A stretch of DNA of 64,000 nt from Chitinophaga deserti (GCF_003149455.1 NZ_QFFK01000004.1:372001-436000), one strand, 5' to 3'. Counted from the first letter of the stretch, positions 1-8,801 are shown. The notes: a model not told the origin generated them from the sequence alone. Translations and numbers: made by a program.

Positions 1-1
1 G

Positions 2-1123
2 ATCAAATCGTACGTGCAGGAAGAAGCCTCTGCCGGGCATTTTGAAGAAGCGAGTGAAGCGTATAAACAGAGCAGTATCAGTCTTGCTAAAACCGATGCA
101 CTATACCAGCCCGCCATGGCCCTCATGATCGGACTCAGCGTGATCCTTACCATCTTTATCGGCGGTATGCAGGTAATCAGGGGGAACATCACGGTGGGGA
201 ACCTGGCGGAGTTTGTACTGTATGTGAACATGCTGACTTTCCCGTTCTTCAGTATCGGCTGGGTAGCTTCCATGATACAACGGGCGGCCGCTTCGCAGCA
301 GCGTATCAACGAGTTCCTGTTACTGGAACCTCAGATCCGGAATGCGCCCGATGCCAGGGAAGTGAAGCTGGGCGGGGATATACGCCTGAACAATGTGAGC
401 TTTACGTATCCGCATACCGGTATACAGGCATTGAAGAATTTCACCCTGCATATTAAACCCGGCCAGAAGATAGCCGTGATAGGCCGTACCGGTTCGGGTA
501 AAACCACGCTGGCGCAGTTACTGCTCCGGATGTACGACCCGCAGGAAGGCGCTATCCAGATAGACGGAAATAACATCCGCGAGCTGAAGCTGAACAGCTT
601 ACGTGAACAGATCTCTTACGTACCGCAGGATGTGTTCCTGTTTTCCGATACTATCGCCAACAACATCCGATTCGGGGAGCCGACCGCTAATGACGAAGCG
701 GTGCAACAGGCAGCGCGGCAGGCATCCGTAGAAAAGGATATCCTGGGCTTTCCGGAAGGTTTCCAGACGGTAGTGGGAGAGAGAGGGGTAACGCTGAGCG
801 GAGGGCAGAAACAACGCGTATCCATTGCCAGGGCGCTTATCCGTAAGCCCAATATCCTGCTGTTTGATGATTGTCTTTCTGCGGTAGACGCCCGTACGGA
901 AAAGGAGATTATCGGTAACCTGTATGCCTACCTGAAGGATAAAACTGCCATTATCATTACCCACCGCATCTTTTCACTCTTTACGTTCGACAAGATCATT
1001 GTGCTGGACGAAGGGCGGATTGCAGAAATGGGTACGCATGAAGAATTAATGGCAAAAAACGGCTATTACGCAGAGCTGTATGCGCGTCAGCAAACAGGTG
1101 AAGAAGAACGTGTAAGTGAGTAA
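2..1123 (+). CDS. ABC exporter, permease/ATPase half-transporter (5' end outside window)
   Basis: C-terminal part of a fused membrane-domain/ATPase exporter; the frame is open to the window edge, so the start is missing. The first ~100 residues hold the last transmembrane helices. The nucleotide-binding domain follows, with Walker A GRTGSGKTTL, signature LSGGQKQR, and Walker B ILLFDD followed by CLSAVD. The residue after the Walker B aspartate is Asp instead of the usual catalytic Glu. In heterodimeric exporters of the BmrC/YheI type this marks the degenerate ATP site, so the protein may need a partner encoded upstream. It probably exports a lipid, drug or peptide across the inner membrane; the substrate cannot be told from sequence. 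Confidence 0.9.
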   Translation: MKSYVQEEASAGHFEEASEAYKQSSISLAKTDALYQPAMALMIGLSVILTIFIGGMQVIRGNITVGNLAEFVLYVNMLTFPFFSIGWVASMIQRAAASQQRINEFLLLEPQIRNAPDAREVKLGGDIRLNNVSFTYPHTGIQALKNFTLHIKPGQKIAVIGRTGSGKTTLAQLLLRMYDPQEGAIQIDGNNIRELKLNSLREQISYVPQDVFLFSDTIANNIRFGEPTANDEAVQQAARQASVEKDILGFPEGFQTVVGERGVTLSGGQKQRVSIARALIRKPNILLFDDCLSAVDARTEKEIIGNLYAYLKDKTAIIITHRIFSLFTFDKIIVLDEGRIAEMGTHEELMAKNGYYAELYARQQTGEEERVSE

Positions 1124-1201
1124 TTTTCACAGGGTTGTAAACTGCTGTAATGCCCTCCTGCGCGGAATATAAGATGAATTTTGAAAATCATTTAAAAATA
1201 T

Positions 1202-1231
1202 TTTGATATTTGTAAAACAATAGTATATTTG
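1202..1231 (+). promoter_or_regulatory. Bacteroidota-type promoter for the DUF3276 gene
   Basis: TTTG at 1202-1205, an 18-base gap, then TATATTTG at 1224-1231. This matches the Bacteroidota sigma-A pattern of a -33 TTG and a -7 TAnnTTTG. It lies about 57 bases before the GTG start. Confidence 0.6.
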
Positions 1232-1287
1232 TTGATTATTGATCACTCAAACAGGATTTGATTCGTTAACACTTAAATCTATCAACT

Positions 1288-1725
1288 GTGGCGTACGAAA
1301 ACAACAATCAACAGGAAAGAAACAATGACAGCATCTTTTCCAAGAGATTGAAAGCGGGCAAAAGGAGAACTTATTTCTTTGATGTAAAAACCACGCGCGG
1401 AAACGACTACTTTCTCACTATCACAGAAAGCAAGAAACGTTTCAACGATAATGGCTACGACAGGCATAAAGTATTCCTGTACAAAGAAGACTTCAATAAG
1501 TTCCTCAATGCCCTTACTGAAACTATCAACTACGTAAAAACCGAGTTGATGCCCGATTTTGACTTTGATGCTTACAATCACGACTATTCCGACTCCCGTG
1601 AAGACGAGCAGGACACCGATGCCCAGGAAGCCGTTGCCGCTGTTCGTTCCGAAGTAGCCGCCGCTGCAGCTACCGCAGAAGCAGAAGCACCAGCTCCTTC
1701 TTCTGAAGACGTGGACAAATGGTAG
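1288..1725 (+). CDS. PUR-family DNA/RNA-binding protein (DUF3276)
   Basis: 145 residues from a GTG start. Residues ~15-95 (SKRLKAGKRRTYFFDVK, a central TITESKKRF strand and a KVFLYKEDFNKF strand) fit the PUR-alpha-like beta-beta-beta-alpha fold that Bacteroidota annotate as DUF3276. The C-terminal third is acidic then Ala/Glu-rich (EAEAPAP), probably a disordered tail. Family members bind single-stranded nucleic acid; the cellular role in this group is not settled. It has its own promoter and terminator, so it is probably monocistronic. GTG is the only start that keeps the whole domain without running into the promoter. Confidence 0.85.
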   Translation: MAYENNNQQERNNDSIFSKRLKAGKRRTYFFDVKTTRGNDYFLTITESKKRFNDNGYDRHKVFLYKEDFNKFLNALTETINYVKTELMPDFDFDAYNHDYSDSREDEQDTDAQEAVAAVRSEVAAAAATAEAEAPAPSSEDVDKW

Positions 1726-1766
1726 TTTCTTTTTCTTCTCTCCCTGTCAACGATAAAGAAATTTCA

Positions 1767-1792
1767 CCTCCGCAATTCGCGGAGGTTTTTTT
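1767..1792 (+). terminator. Rho-independent terminator of the DUF3276 gene
   Basis: A 7-bp perfect stem (CCTCCGC / GCGGAGG), a 5-base loop, then seven T. Confidence 0.9.
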
Positions 1793-1803
1793 ATGCCTTA
1801 AAG

Positions 1804-1977
1804 CAGGGTTACTGAAGGGTTAAAGAAGGGTAAAAGAAGGGTTAATGTATATAAAACGTACTCAAACCCAATACAGTGATGGAAAAGCACCCCTTTTATA
1901 TACATTAAGTACCATTACACCTACTATTCCTTTACACCTCTTTTAAGCTCCTTTTACTACCTATTAACACAAATACC
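1804..1977. repeat. 11-bp-period degenerate array 1 with an inverted organisation
   Basis: On the left, units such as AAGGGTTAAAG, AAGGGTAAAAG and AAGGGTTAATG succeed each other every 11 bases (1804-1858). On the right, pyrimidine-rich units (ACTATTCCTTT, ACACCTCTTTT, AAGCTCCTTTT) continue with the same period (1901-1977), resembling the left units on the other strand. The halves are linked by a perfect 15-bp inverted repeat (1842-1856 and 1894-1908) with a 37-base spacer. No open frame is preserved. It lies between two convergent genes. Confidence 0.75.
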
Positions 1978-1985
1978 CCCTGGGA

Positions 1986-2315
1986 TTCTCCGAGGCCGTT
2001 ATTCGAATCCCAAATGCCGTTCCTGACACATTTGTTTGCATACTGGAATGAGTTGGCTGGCAAACATCCTCTCCTTCATTCTCCGGCAGCCCGGAAAGAA
2101 TACGGTAAACCGGATACATTTCCGATACAAAGCTTAGCGGTTAACGTGGTGCCCCCGAGGCCGTTACTTCAATAAAAAACGCCGTTTCTGACGCGTTTTT
2201 TTGTATCTATTGATGAACCTGCCGGCAGGGGAGTACTTGATCAATTTCCGGTAGCACGTGGGAAAGACGGTTAACCCATTGCTCACCCGGCTCAAAACAA
2301 AACGGCGGCCGGGGA
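1986..2315 (-). pseudogene. Two decayed tandem copies of the pgi 3' end
   Basis: Two segments of exactly 165 bp follow the real pgi end. The motif GCCGTTNNTGAC at the pgi stop recurs at 2016, 2181 and 2346. On the minus strand the nearer copy still reads FEPGEQWVNRLSHVLPE where pgi reads [17 protein letters not shown]. The farther copy reads RILSGLPENEGED against [13 protein letters not shown], and its final codons resemble YKQMRQ. Stop and frame are lost in both. Each unit covers about the last 45 codons of pgi plus ~27 bases of trailer. They are relics of a tandem duplication, not a gene. Confidence 0.8.
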
Positions 2316-2330
2316 TCCCCGGCCGCCGTT
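2301..2330 (-). terminator. Perfect 30-bp palindrome, probable pgi terminator
   Basis: Every base of 2301-2330 pairs (AACGGCGGCCGGGG then ATCC and onward in mirror). On the minus strand it follows the pgi stop by ~20 bases and is followed by TTGTTTTG, as in a rho-independent terminator. The two decayed pgi-tail copies keep only fragments of it. Confidence 0.7.
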
Positions 2331-2349
2331 ATAAATATTAAAAACGCCG

Positions 2350-3978
2350 TTATTGACGCATTTGCTTGTATTCGTTTATCAAACCATTGGTAGATGAATC
2401 GTGCGAAGTCACTTCTTCATTCTCCAGCAGCTCGGGCAGAATGCGGTTAGCCAGCTGCTTACCCAGCTCAACACCCCATTGATCGAAGCTGTAAATGTTC
2501 CAGATAACACCCTGCACAAAGATCTTATGCTCGTACAAAGCCGTGAGCATACCCAGCGTGCGCGGCGTGATCTGTTTGATAAGGAACGAGTTGGTAGGAC
2601 GGTTACCACTAAACACCTTGAAAGGCACCAGCTCTTTCGCAGTACCTTCGGCTACCACTTCTTCCTCCGTTTTCCCGTTCATCAGCGCCTCCGTTTGTGC
2701 AAAGAAGTTAGACAGCAGCTTGGGATGATGATCGCCAACAGGATTGTGGCTGATGGCCGGTGCAATGAAATCGCAGGGGATCATCTTGGTACCCTGGTGA
2801 ATGAGTTGGTAGAAAGCGTGCTGGCCGTTTGTACCGGGCTCGCCCCATACAATAGGGCCCGTCTGCCATTCTACCGACTTGCCGTTGCGGGCTACAGACT
2901 TACCGTTACTTTCCATATTCCCCTGCTGGAAATAAGCCGCAAAGCGGTGCATGTATTGGTCGTAGGGAAGGATGGCTTCGGAAGCGGAATCGAAGAAGTT
3001 ACCATACCACAGGCCAATAAGCGCCATGAGTACGGGGATGTTATCTTCCAGCGGCGTGTCTTTGAAATGCTGGTCGGCCGCATGGGCGCCACCGAGAAGG
3101 TCGCGGAAGTTATTATACCCCACGGTTAATGCGATCGACAGTCCGATAGCGGACCACAGCGAGTAACGGCCGCCTACCCAGTCCCAGAAAGCGAACATAT
3201 TCTTAGGATCGATACCGAATGCGGTGACTGCTTTCTCGTTGGTAGAGAGGGCAGCGAAGTGGAGGGCGATGTCTTTTTCACTGCCGCCATTGGCCAGGAA
3301 CCACTCGCGCGCGGTATGTGCGTTGGTCATGGTTTCCTGTGTGGTGAAGGTTTTGGAGGCGATGAGGAACAGCGTTTCGTCGGCCTTCACTTTCTTCAGT
3401 GTTTCCACGATATGGGTACCGTCTACATTGGATACGAAGTAAGGCTGGATGCCTTCTACCCAGTAGGGCTTCAGGGCTTCGGTCACCATTACGGGTCCGA
3501 GGTCTGAACCGCCGATACCGATGTTTACGATATAACGGATCTTTTTGCCGGAATAGCCTTTCCACTCACCGGAGTGGATGCGGCGGCAGCAGTCTTCCAT
3601 CTGCGCCAGCACGGCATTTACTTCGGGCATAACGTCTTTCCCGTCGAGCATAACGGGTGTACCGGAAAGGTTACGGAGCGCAGTGTGGAGCACCGCGCGG
3701 TTTTCGGTGACGTTGATTTTTTCAGCGGCGAACATTGCAGTGCGCGCTTCTTCCAGTCCGCATTCCTTTGCCAGCTCTACGAGGTGGTGGAGGGTGAGGC
3801 CTGTTATGATGTTTTTAGAGAAATCGAACAGAATGTCTTCCAGCCGCAGCGAAAACTCCTTAAAACGGTCGGGGTTTCCGGCGAAGAGGTCGCGCATGGG
3901 CGTTTCACGCATTAATACGGCGTGGGCTTCTAATTCCTGCCAGGCATGTGTGGCGTCGGGCTGTACGTTTGGGAACAT
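2350..3978 (-). CDS. pgi: Glucose-6-phosphate isomerase
   Basis: 542 residues; interconverts glucose-6-phosphate and fructose-6-phosphate in the cytoplasm. Seen: IGGSDLGP near 155 and SKTFTTQET near 208 (sugar-phosphate loop), [10 protein letters not shown] near 351 with the catalytic Glu, [11 protein letters not shown] near 379 with the catalytic His, and a conserved C-terminal Lys in ELGKQLANR. Length matches the family (~545). The open frame extends 70 codons further upstream, but that stretch lacks family residues and overlaps the TspO-like gene, so the start is MFPNV at 3978. Its 3' end is duplicated in decayed form immediately downstream. Confidence 0.97.
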   Translation of the reverse strand: MFPNVQPDATHAWQELEAHAVLMRETPMRDLFAGNPDRFKEFSLRLEDILFDFSKNIITGLTLHHLVELAKECGLEEARTAMFAAEKINVTENRAVLHTALRNLSGTPVMLDGKDVMPEVNAVLAQMEDCCRRIHSGEWKGYSGKKIRYIVNIGIGGSDLGPVMVTEALKPYWVEGIQPYFVSNVDGTHIVETLKKVKADETLFLIASKTFTTQETMTNAHTAREWFLANGGSEKDIALHFAALSTNEKAVTAFGIDPKNMFAFWDWVGGRYSLWSAIGLSIALTVGYNNFRDLLGGAHAADQHFKDTPLEDNIPVLMALIGLWYGNFFDSASEAILPYDQYMHRFAAYFQQGNMESNGKSVARNGKSVEWQTGPIVWGEPGTNGQHAFYQLIHQGTKMIPCDFIAPAISHNPVGDHHPKLLSNFFAQTEALMNGKTEEEVVAEGTAKELVPFKVFSGNRPTNSFLIKQITPRTLGMLTALYEHKIFVQGVIWNIYSFDQWGVELGKQLANRILPELLENEEVTSHDSSTNGLINEYKQMRQ

Positions 3979-4043
3979 GATACGGGCTTTTAATTTGATG
4001 CGCTCAAAAGTACGGCGCGGGATCGATAGTTGGGGAGGTTTTA

Positions 4044-4853
4044 TCAAACAAGACTGCGCTTTCTCAGCAGCTGCATGATAACAGACAGGGCCAGCACCGC
4101 CATAATTATGGTGCCCGCAGCCACGATGGGAGGGGAGTCTGAACTGGCAACGGCATCCCGCTTGAGGATAATACCGTAGAATGCCCATATACCGGCAATT
4201 CCGTACCAGATGTTATTGAAACGGAAGATCATGAAGAGGCCGGCCAATGTGCCAAGCATCATGCAGATGATGGTCCAGTACACTCCGCCAACGCCGTAGC
4301 CCGTCCACCCCATAGCCACGCCAAGGGCGGTGATATTGGCCAGCAGGGCAATAGTGATCCATCCGAAATAAATGCCGAAAGGGAAGAAGATAAAAGCTTT
4401 CTCTGCCAGGGACGCATCGGGATCTGCGATCCTGAAGCGGGCATGGATGCGGGCAAGGGTGAAGAGGATGAATGCCATGATGAGGACAGACAGCCAAATC
4501 AGGTCGTAATGCCATGCGAAGAGCCAGCAGGCATTACCAAGACAGTTCAGCAGGAACCACCGGCCCATACACGTCATTACACGGGACAGTTCCGCATCAT
4601 GATTAGGAGCAAAGGCAAGCCAGAGCTGGTAGCCTGCAAAGGCGAGTAAACCGAGGTAAATAATACTCCATATACTGAATGTAATACCCGCAGGGGTAAA
4701 AAGATTCGGGTAACTGTCAGACACTTCACCGGTAGTGCGGCCATTCAGCGTTGCAGTGTTAGCCATTACATTTACACCGATAACCACCAAAAGGGCTATC
4801 AGATTGAAGAAGGCCTGCTGCCGGTAGTGAAGTATGCTCGTGCGGGTTTCCAT
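4044..4853 (-). CDS. TspO/MBR-related tryptophan-rich membrane protein
   Basis: 269 residues with about seven hydrophobic segments and many tryptophans. The stretch [19 protein letters not shown] near 50-68 is characteristic of the larger TspO-like proteins (COG3476 group), which are longer than the five-helix TspO core of ~160 residues. TspO proteins bind porphyrins or sterol-like ligands in membranes; the ligand of this long subgroup is unknown. The gene lies 65 bases upstream of pgi on the same strand and diverges from prfB, so it could be cotranscribed with pgi. Confidence 0.75.
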   Translation of the reverse strand: METRTSILHYRQQAFFNLIALLVVIGVNVMANTATLNGRTTGEVSDSYPNLFTPAGITFSIWSIIYLGLLAFAGYQLWLAFAPNHDAELSRVMTCMGRWFLLNCLGNACWLFAWHYDLIWLSVLIMAFILFTLARIHARFRIADPDASLAEKAFIFFPFGIYFGWITIALLANITALGVAMGWTGYGVGGVYWTIICMMLGTLAGLFMIFRFNNIWYGIAGIWAFYGIILKRDAVASSDSPPIVAAGTIIMAVLALSVIMQLLRKRSLV

Positions 4854-4945
4854 GCGGTAGGGTTTAGAATGACAATCTCGCGCAAAAATCTTTCCAAACT
4901 TAATTTACGCATTAAAAATGAATTGATTAGCCAACGATTTCCATT

Positions 4946-4976
4946 TTCGTATTTCGTTAATAATAATTTATCTTTG
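4946..4976 (+). promoter_or_regulatory. Bacteroidota-type promoter for prfB
   Basis: TTCG at 4946-4949, a 19-base gap, and TATCTTTG at 4969-4976, a full match to TAnnTTTG. The prfB ATG follows 7 bases later, so the 5' leader would be very short. Confidence 0.5.
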
Positions 4977-4983
4977 CGGACTT

Positions 4984-6079
4984 ATGACAACAGAACAAGT
5001 TAAGCATATGAGGGACCGTCTCTACGTCCTGGGAGGTTTTCTTTAACGTCCAGGACCGTATTGACAAAATAGAAAATGATAAGCAAATGACCCTGTCTCC
5101 CGGCTTCTGGGACGACAACGAAAGGGCGACCGCCATCCTCAAAGAAATCAAGGTTAACAAATTTTGGGTAGACCTCCACGATGCAGTTAAAAATGCCATC
5201 GAGGACAGCGCCGTATTGCTGGACTTCCAGAAAGAAGGCGAGGCTACCGAGGAAGAAGTAAACCAGGCTTATGCCAATGCCCTTACGGCTTTGGACGAGC
5301 TGGAGTTTAAATCTACCCTCAACCAGCCGGAAGACGAGATGCCGGCCGTGCTCACCATTAACTCGGGAGCAGGCGGTACAGAAAGCCAGGACTGGGCTGA
5401 GATGCTTTTGAGGATGTATCGCATGTACGGAGAAAAGCAGGGCTGGAAAGTCAGTGAAATCGACGTGCAGTATGGCGACGGTGCAGGTATCAAATCTGCC
5501 ACCCTCGAATTCGACGGGGATTTCGCATACGGACTGCTCAAAGCGGAAAGTGGTGTTCACCGGCTCGTTCGTATCTCACCCTTCGATTCCAATGCCCGCA
5601 GGCATACCTCCTTCGCATCCGTTTTCGTTTACCCGCTGGTAGATGATACGATTGAAGTAACGGTGAACCCTGCAGACCTGGAATGGGAGTTTTACCGCTC
5701 CGGTGGTAAAGGCGGTCAGAACGTGAATAAGGTGGAAACCGCGGTACGTTTGAAGCACATCCCTTCCGGTATCATTATCGAATGTCAGCAGGCACGTACG
5801 CAGGGGGAGAACCGTGAAAAGGCGCTCACCATGCTGAAATCCAGGCTGTATGAAGAAGAGATCCGGCGCCGTGAAGAACTGAAGAACGCTACCAACGCCA
5901 ACAAGCGCAAAATCGAGTGGGGTTCCCAGATCCGTTCCTACGTGTTCCATCCTTACAAAATGATCAAAGATCACCGTACAGATTTCGAAGTCGGCAACGT
6001 TGGACCAGTAATGGACGGCGACCTCGGCGGGTTCATCAAGGCTTACCTCATGATGCAGAAAGAAGACGAAAAAGGCTGA
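4984..6079 (+). CDS. prfB: Peptide chain release factor 2, made by programmed +1 frameshift
   Basis: Translation starts at ATG 4984, runs 20 codons to CTT at 5041-5043 and meets an in-frame TAA at 5044. Reading continues in the +1 frame from AAC at 5045, giving ~364 residues, the normal RF2 length. An SD-like GGGAGG lies four bases before the CTT slip codon, as in the classical RF2 site. In the body, SPF near residue ~185 is the stop-codon-reading tripeptide of RF2 and GGQ ([12 protein letters not shown]) is the peptide-release motif. RF2 reads UAA and UGA. Here the regulatory stop is UAA, not the usual UGA. An internal ATG at 5087 would give a protein lacking part of domain 1, so it is not preferred. 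Confidence 0.93.
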
Positions 6080-6128
6080 CACCAGGCCTTCGTGAACAAT
6101 ATTGATAACCGAAACAACAATCTAAGCC

Positions 6129-7760
6129 ATGCATAACGCTTATTTTGACTTTGCAGCACCAACCAACGAGCCGGTTCTTACTTACGGTCCCGGCACCCCC
6201 GAGAAAGCAGCACTGAAAAAACAGCTCGCCGCATTCAAAGCCGTGGAAATGGATATTCCCATGTACATCGGCGGTAAGGAAGTGCGCAGCGGCAAAACGG
6301 TGGATATCCGTCCCCCGCACGAGATCAAACATAAACTGGGTCATTTCCACGCAGGAGATGCCAGCCATGTTAAAGAAGCGATCGCATCCGCACTGGCAGC
6401 ACGCCAGCAATGGGCCGATACTCCCTGGGAACAGCGCGCCGCCATCTTCCTGAAAGCTGCCGAGCTCCTCGCCACCAGGTACCGCGCACATACCAATGCC
6501 GTTACCATGCTGGGCCAGAGCAAGAACGCCTACCAGGCAGAGATCGACTCCGCCTGCGAACTGATCGACTTCCTCCGCTTTAACGTGCACTACCTCACCG
6601 AGATCTACCGCCAGCAACCCGTTAGCTCTCCCGGCGTGCACAACCGTATGGAATACCGTCCCCTCGAAGGATTCGTACTCGCGGTTACTCCCTTTAACTT
6701 CTCCGCCATCGGCGGTAACCTGCCCACTTCCGCCGCCATGTGCGGTAACGTAGTGGTTTGGAAACCCGCTAATACAGCCGTTTACCACGCCAGCTTCTTC
6801 ATGAAAGTACTCATCGAAGCAGGTCTGCCAGACGGTGTTATCAACCTCGTGTATGCAGACGGGCCTACCATCGGCGACATCTGCTTTGCACATCCCGACT
6901 TTGCAGGCATTCACTTCACCGGTTCTACCGGCGTGTTCCAGACCATGTGGAAGACTATCGGCAACAACATTTCCAAATACAAGACCTATCCCCGCATTGT
7001 TGGTGAAACAGGCGGTAAAGATTTTGTACTCGTACACAAATCTGCGGATGTTGACGCTGTGGTTACCGGTCTTGCCCGCGGTGCTTTCGAGTTCCAGGGT
7101 CAGAAATGTTCCGCTGCTTCCCGCGCTTACCTCCCCAGCAATATTGCTGAAGAGATCAAGACGAAGCTGGCAGCAGAGCTGAAGACCATGAAAATGGGTA
7201 CTACGGAAGACTTTACCAACTTCATCAATGCCGTGATCGACGAGCGTTCTTTCGACAAGATCGCTACCTATATCGATAATGCGAAGAAAGACCCCAAAGC
7301 GAAAATCGTTGCGGGTGGTAACTATTCCAAAGCAGAAGGCTACTTTATTGAGCCTACTGTTATCGAGGCACTCGATCCTAAATATGTGACCATGTGCGAA
7401 GAGATCTTCGGCCCTGTGCTCACTATTTACACGTATGATGCGGACAAGTTCGAAGAAGCCATTGAACTGGTAGATGGTACGAGCGAATACGCCCTTACCG
7501 GCGCCATCTTCTCGCAAGACCGCTACGCGCTTGAGCTGGCTACCAAGAAACTGGTGAACGCCGCAGGCAACTTCTACCTGAACGATAAACCTACCGGTGC
7601 GGTAGTAGGGCAGCAGCCATTCGGTGGTGCCCGTGCTTCCGGAACCAACGATAAGGCCGGCTCTCAGCTGAACCTGTACCGCTGGCTCAGCGCTCGTACC
7701 GTGAAGGAAACACTCGTTTCTCCCACAGATTACCGCTACCCCTTCCTGAAGGAAGCGTAG
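6129..7760 (+). CDS. pruA: L-glutamate gamma-semialdehyde (1-pyrroline-5-carboxylate) dehydrogenase
   Basis: 543 residues, the usual length of stand-alone P5C dehydrogenases. Oxidises glutamate semialdehyde to glutamate with NAD+, the second step of proline catabolism, in the cytoplasm. Seen: the cofactor-binding region AVTPFNFSAIGGNLP near 180, HFTGSTGVF near 258, VGETGGKDF with the general-base Glu near 293, GQKCSAASR with the nucleophilic Cys near 327, and EEIFGPVLT near 420. It follows prfB by 49 bases on the same strand and ends at a strong terminator, so it may share the prfB transcript. A proline dehydrogenase gene is not in the window. Confidence 0.93.
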   Translation: MHNAYFDFAAPTNEPVLTYGPGTPEKAALKKQLAAFKAVEMDIPMYIGGKEVRSGKTVDIRPPHEIKHKLGHFHAGDASHVKEAIASALAARQQWADTPWEQRAAIFLKAAELLATRYRAHTNAVTMLGQSKNAYQAEIDSACELIDFLRFNVHYLTEIYRQQPVSSPGVHNRMEYRPLEGFVLAVTPFNFSAIGGNLPTSAAMCGNVVVWKPANTAVYHASFFMKVLIEAGLPDGVINLVYADGPTIGDICFAHPDFAGIHFTGSTGVFQTMWKTIGNNISKYKTYPRIVGETGGKDFVLVHKSADVDAVVTGLARGAFEFQGQKCSAASRAYLPSNIAEEIKTKLAAELKTMKMGTTEDFTNFINAVIDERSFDKIATYIDNAKKDPKAKIVAGGNYSKAEGYFIEPTVIEALDPKYVTMCEEIFGPVLTIYTYDADKFEEAIELVDGTSEYALTGAIFSQDRYALELATKKLVNAAGNFYLNDKPTGAVVGQQPFGGARASGTNDKAGSQLNLYRWLSARTVKETLVSPTDYRYPFLKEA

Positions 7761-7780
7761 TATGGCATACATCTTACACG

Positions 7781-7809
7781 AAAGCCGCCCCAAAAGGGCG
7801 GCTTTTTTT
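7781..7809 (+). terminator. Terminator of the P5C dehydrogenase gene
   Basis: A 10-bp perfect stem (AAAGCCGCCC / GGGCGGCTTT), a 5-base loop and seven T. Confidence 0.92.
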
Positions 7810-7911
7810 ATGGCGCTGGCATAAATTATTCAGCAATAGAAGACAACCGTTGCTTTGTCATACAGGGTGAGAATTATTATAACAAATTCATTATCAAACC
7901 ATAATAACTAC

Positions 7912-8167
7912 GGGATAACCCGGTCTGTTATCCCTCCGCCAGCAATGACCATGGGCTGCAGGTTAGTTATATACTCCTGAAAATCTCCACCTCAAGTGCG
8001 CATCAAGTCCACATCAAGTCCATCTTTTGTCCGGGGTTAATGGCTGGTTCCCTTGTAGTTTCCTCGTACATGCCCCGTAGATACTACATAGATATTAACA
8101 GGATAACTACTTGTAATAAGCTTATAACTCCTCTTTCGTCTCTCTTAATACTGCCTGTTACCCCTGA
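7912..8167. repeat. 11-bp-period degenerate array 2
   Basis: From about 7970 the sequence steps in 11s: TCAAGTGCGCA, TCAAGTCCACA, TCAAGTCCATC (7992-8024); GTTCCCTTGTA, GTTTCCTCGTA, CATGCCCCGTA (8047-8079); GATACTACATA, GATATTAACAG, GATAACTACTT (8080-8112). Neighbouring units resemble each other and drift along the array. An 8-bp inverted repeat (GGGATAAC / GTTATCCC, 7912-7934) lies at its left edge. It occupies most of the gap between the converging P5C dehydrogenase and peroxiredoxin genes. Confidence 0.7.
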
Positions 8168-8237
8168 AAAGGCTCCTGCAAAAGCACTTTCATTCCTGCC
8201 GGTTTAACCGTAAATCCCTGAATTACATACGGGGTAT

Positions 8238-8264
8238 AAAAAAAGCGCCCCATGCGGAGCGCTT
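8238..8264 (-). terminator. Terminator of the peroxiredoxin gene
   Basis: Minus strand: AAGCGC-type stem with GCGCTT and a short imperfect inner stem, followed by a run of seven T (seen as A at 8238-8244). Confidence 0.75.
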
Positions 8265-8288
8265 CTTCCAAATTTCGTACTGTAAGAT

Positions 8289-8801
8289 TTACAGCTTCTT
8301 TATCGCTGCGAGCGATTCCTCCACGTGCTGCGTTGCCTGGCTCATGGAATTGAACTGGTGAACTACGGTGCCTTTACGGTCGAGCACGTAAGTGACACGG
8401 CCGGGAAGCATCATGGTTTTGGGAACACCGAATAGCTTGCGCACTTCGTTTTTCTCATCTGCCAGCAGGGTGAAGGGGAGGTTATGCTTCAAAGCGAATT
8501 TCTTGTGCGATTTTACATCGTCTGAACTGATGCCTACCACGGTTGCGCCCGCATCGGTAAATGCGGAGAAGCTGTCGCGGAAAGTACAGGCCTCTTTGGT
8601 ACAGCCCGGCGTATCATCTTTCGGATAGAAATATACCACCACAGGCCCTTTGGCCAGAGCATCCGCCAGGCGGAAGGTATGGTTATCCTGATCCTGGAGA
8701 GAGAAGTCGGGTACGGTTTCACCGTTTTTGATCTGGCCCTGGGAATCGGAAAAAAGGCCGAACAGCGCGAAAGTAAGGAGCATGGTTTTAATGATTTTCA
8801 T
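8289..8801 (-). CDS. Exported Bcp/PrxQ-type peroxiredoxin
   Basis: 170 residues. An N-terminal signal peptide (MKIIKTMLLTFALFGLF, cleavage near Ser-Gln-Gly-Gln) points to the periplasm. The thioredoxin fold carries YPKDDTPGCTKEAC near 60-73, with the peroxidatic Cys in the TPGC motif and a second Cys five residues on, the PrxQ/Bcp resolving arrangement. It reduces hydrogen peroxide and alkyl hydroperoxides using a thioredoxin-like donor. Most Bcp proteins are cytoplasmic, so the signal peptide is a distinguishing feature. Monocistronic, with its own terminator. Confidence 0.9.
   Translation of the reverse strand: MKIIKTMLLTFALFGLFSDSQGQIKNGETVPDFSLQDQDNHTFRLADALAKGPVVVYFYPKDDTPGCTKEACTFRDSFSAFTDAGATVVGISSDDVKSHKKFALKHNLPFTLLADEKNEVRKLFGVPKTMMLPGRVTYVLDRKGTVVHQFNSMSQATQHVEESLAAIKKL

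Noticed and set aside
3979..4188. 70-codon N-terminal extension of pgi
   Set aside because: It lies inside the TspO-like gene in another frame and does not resemble glucose-6-phosphate isomerases.
6048..7793. 581-codon open frame antisense to the P5C dehydrogenase gene
   Set aside because: It mirrors a well-conserved enzyme in a GC-rich codon pattern that suppresses stops on the other strand; no domain, signal or start context.
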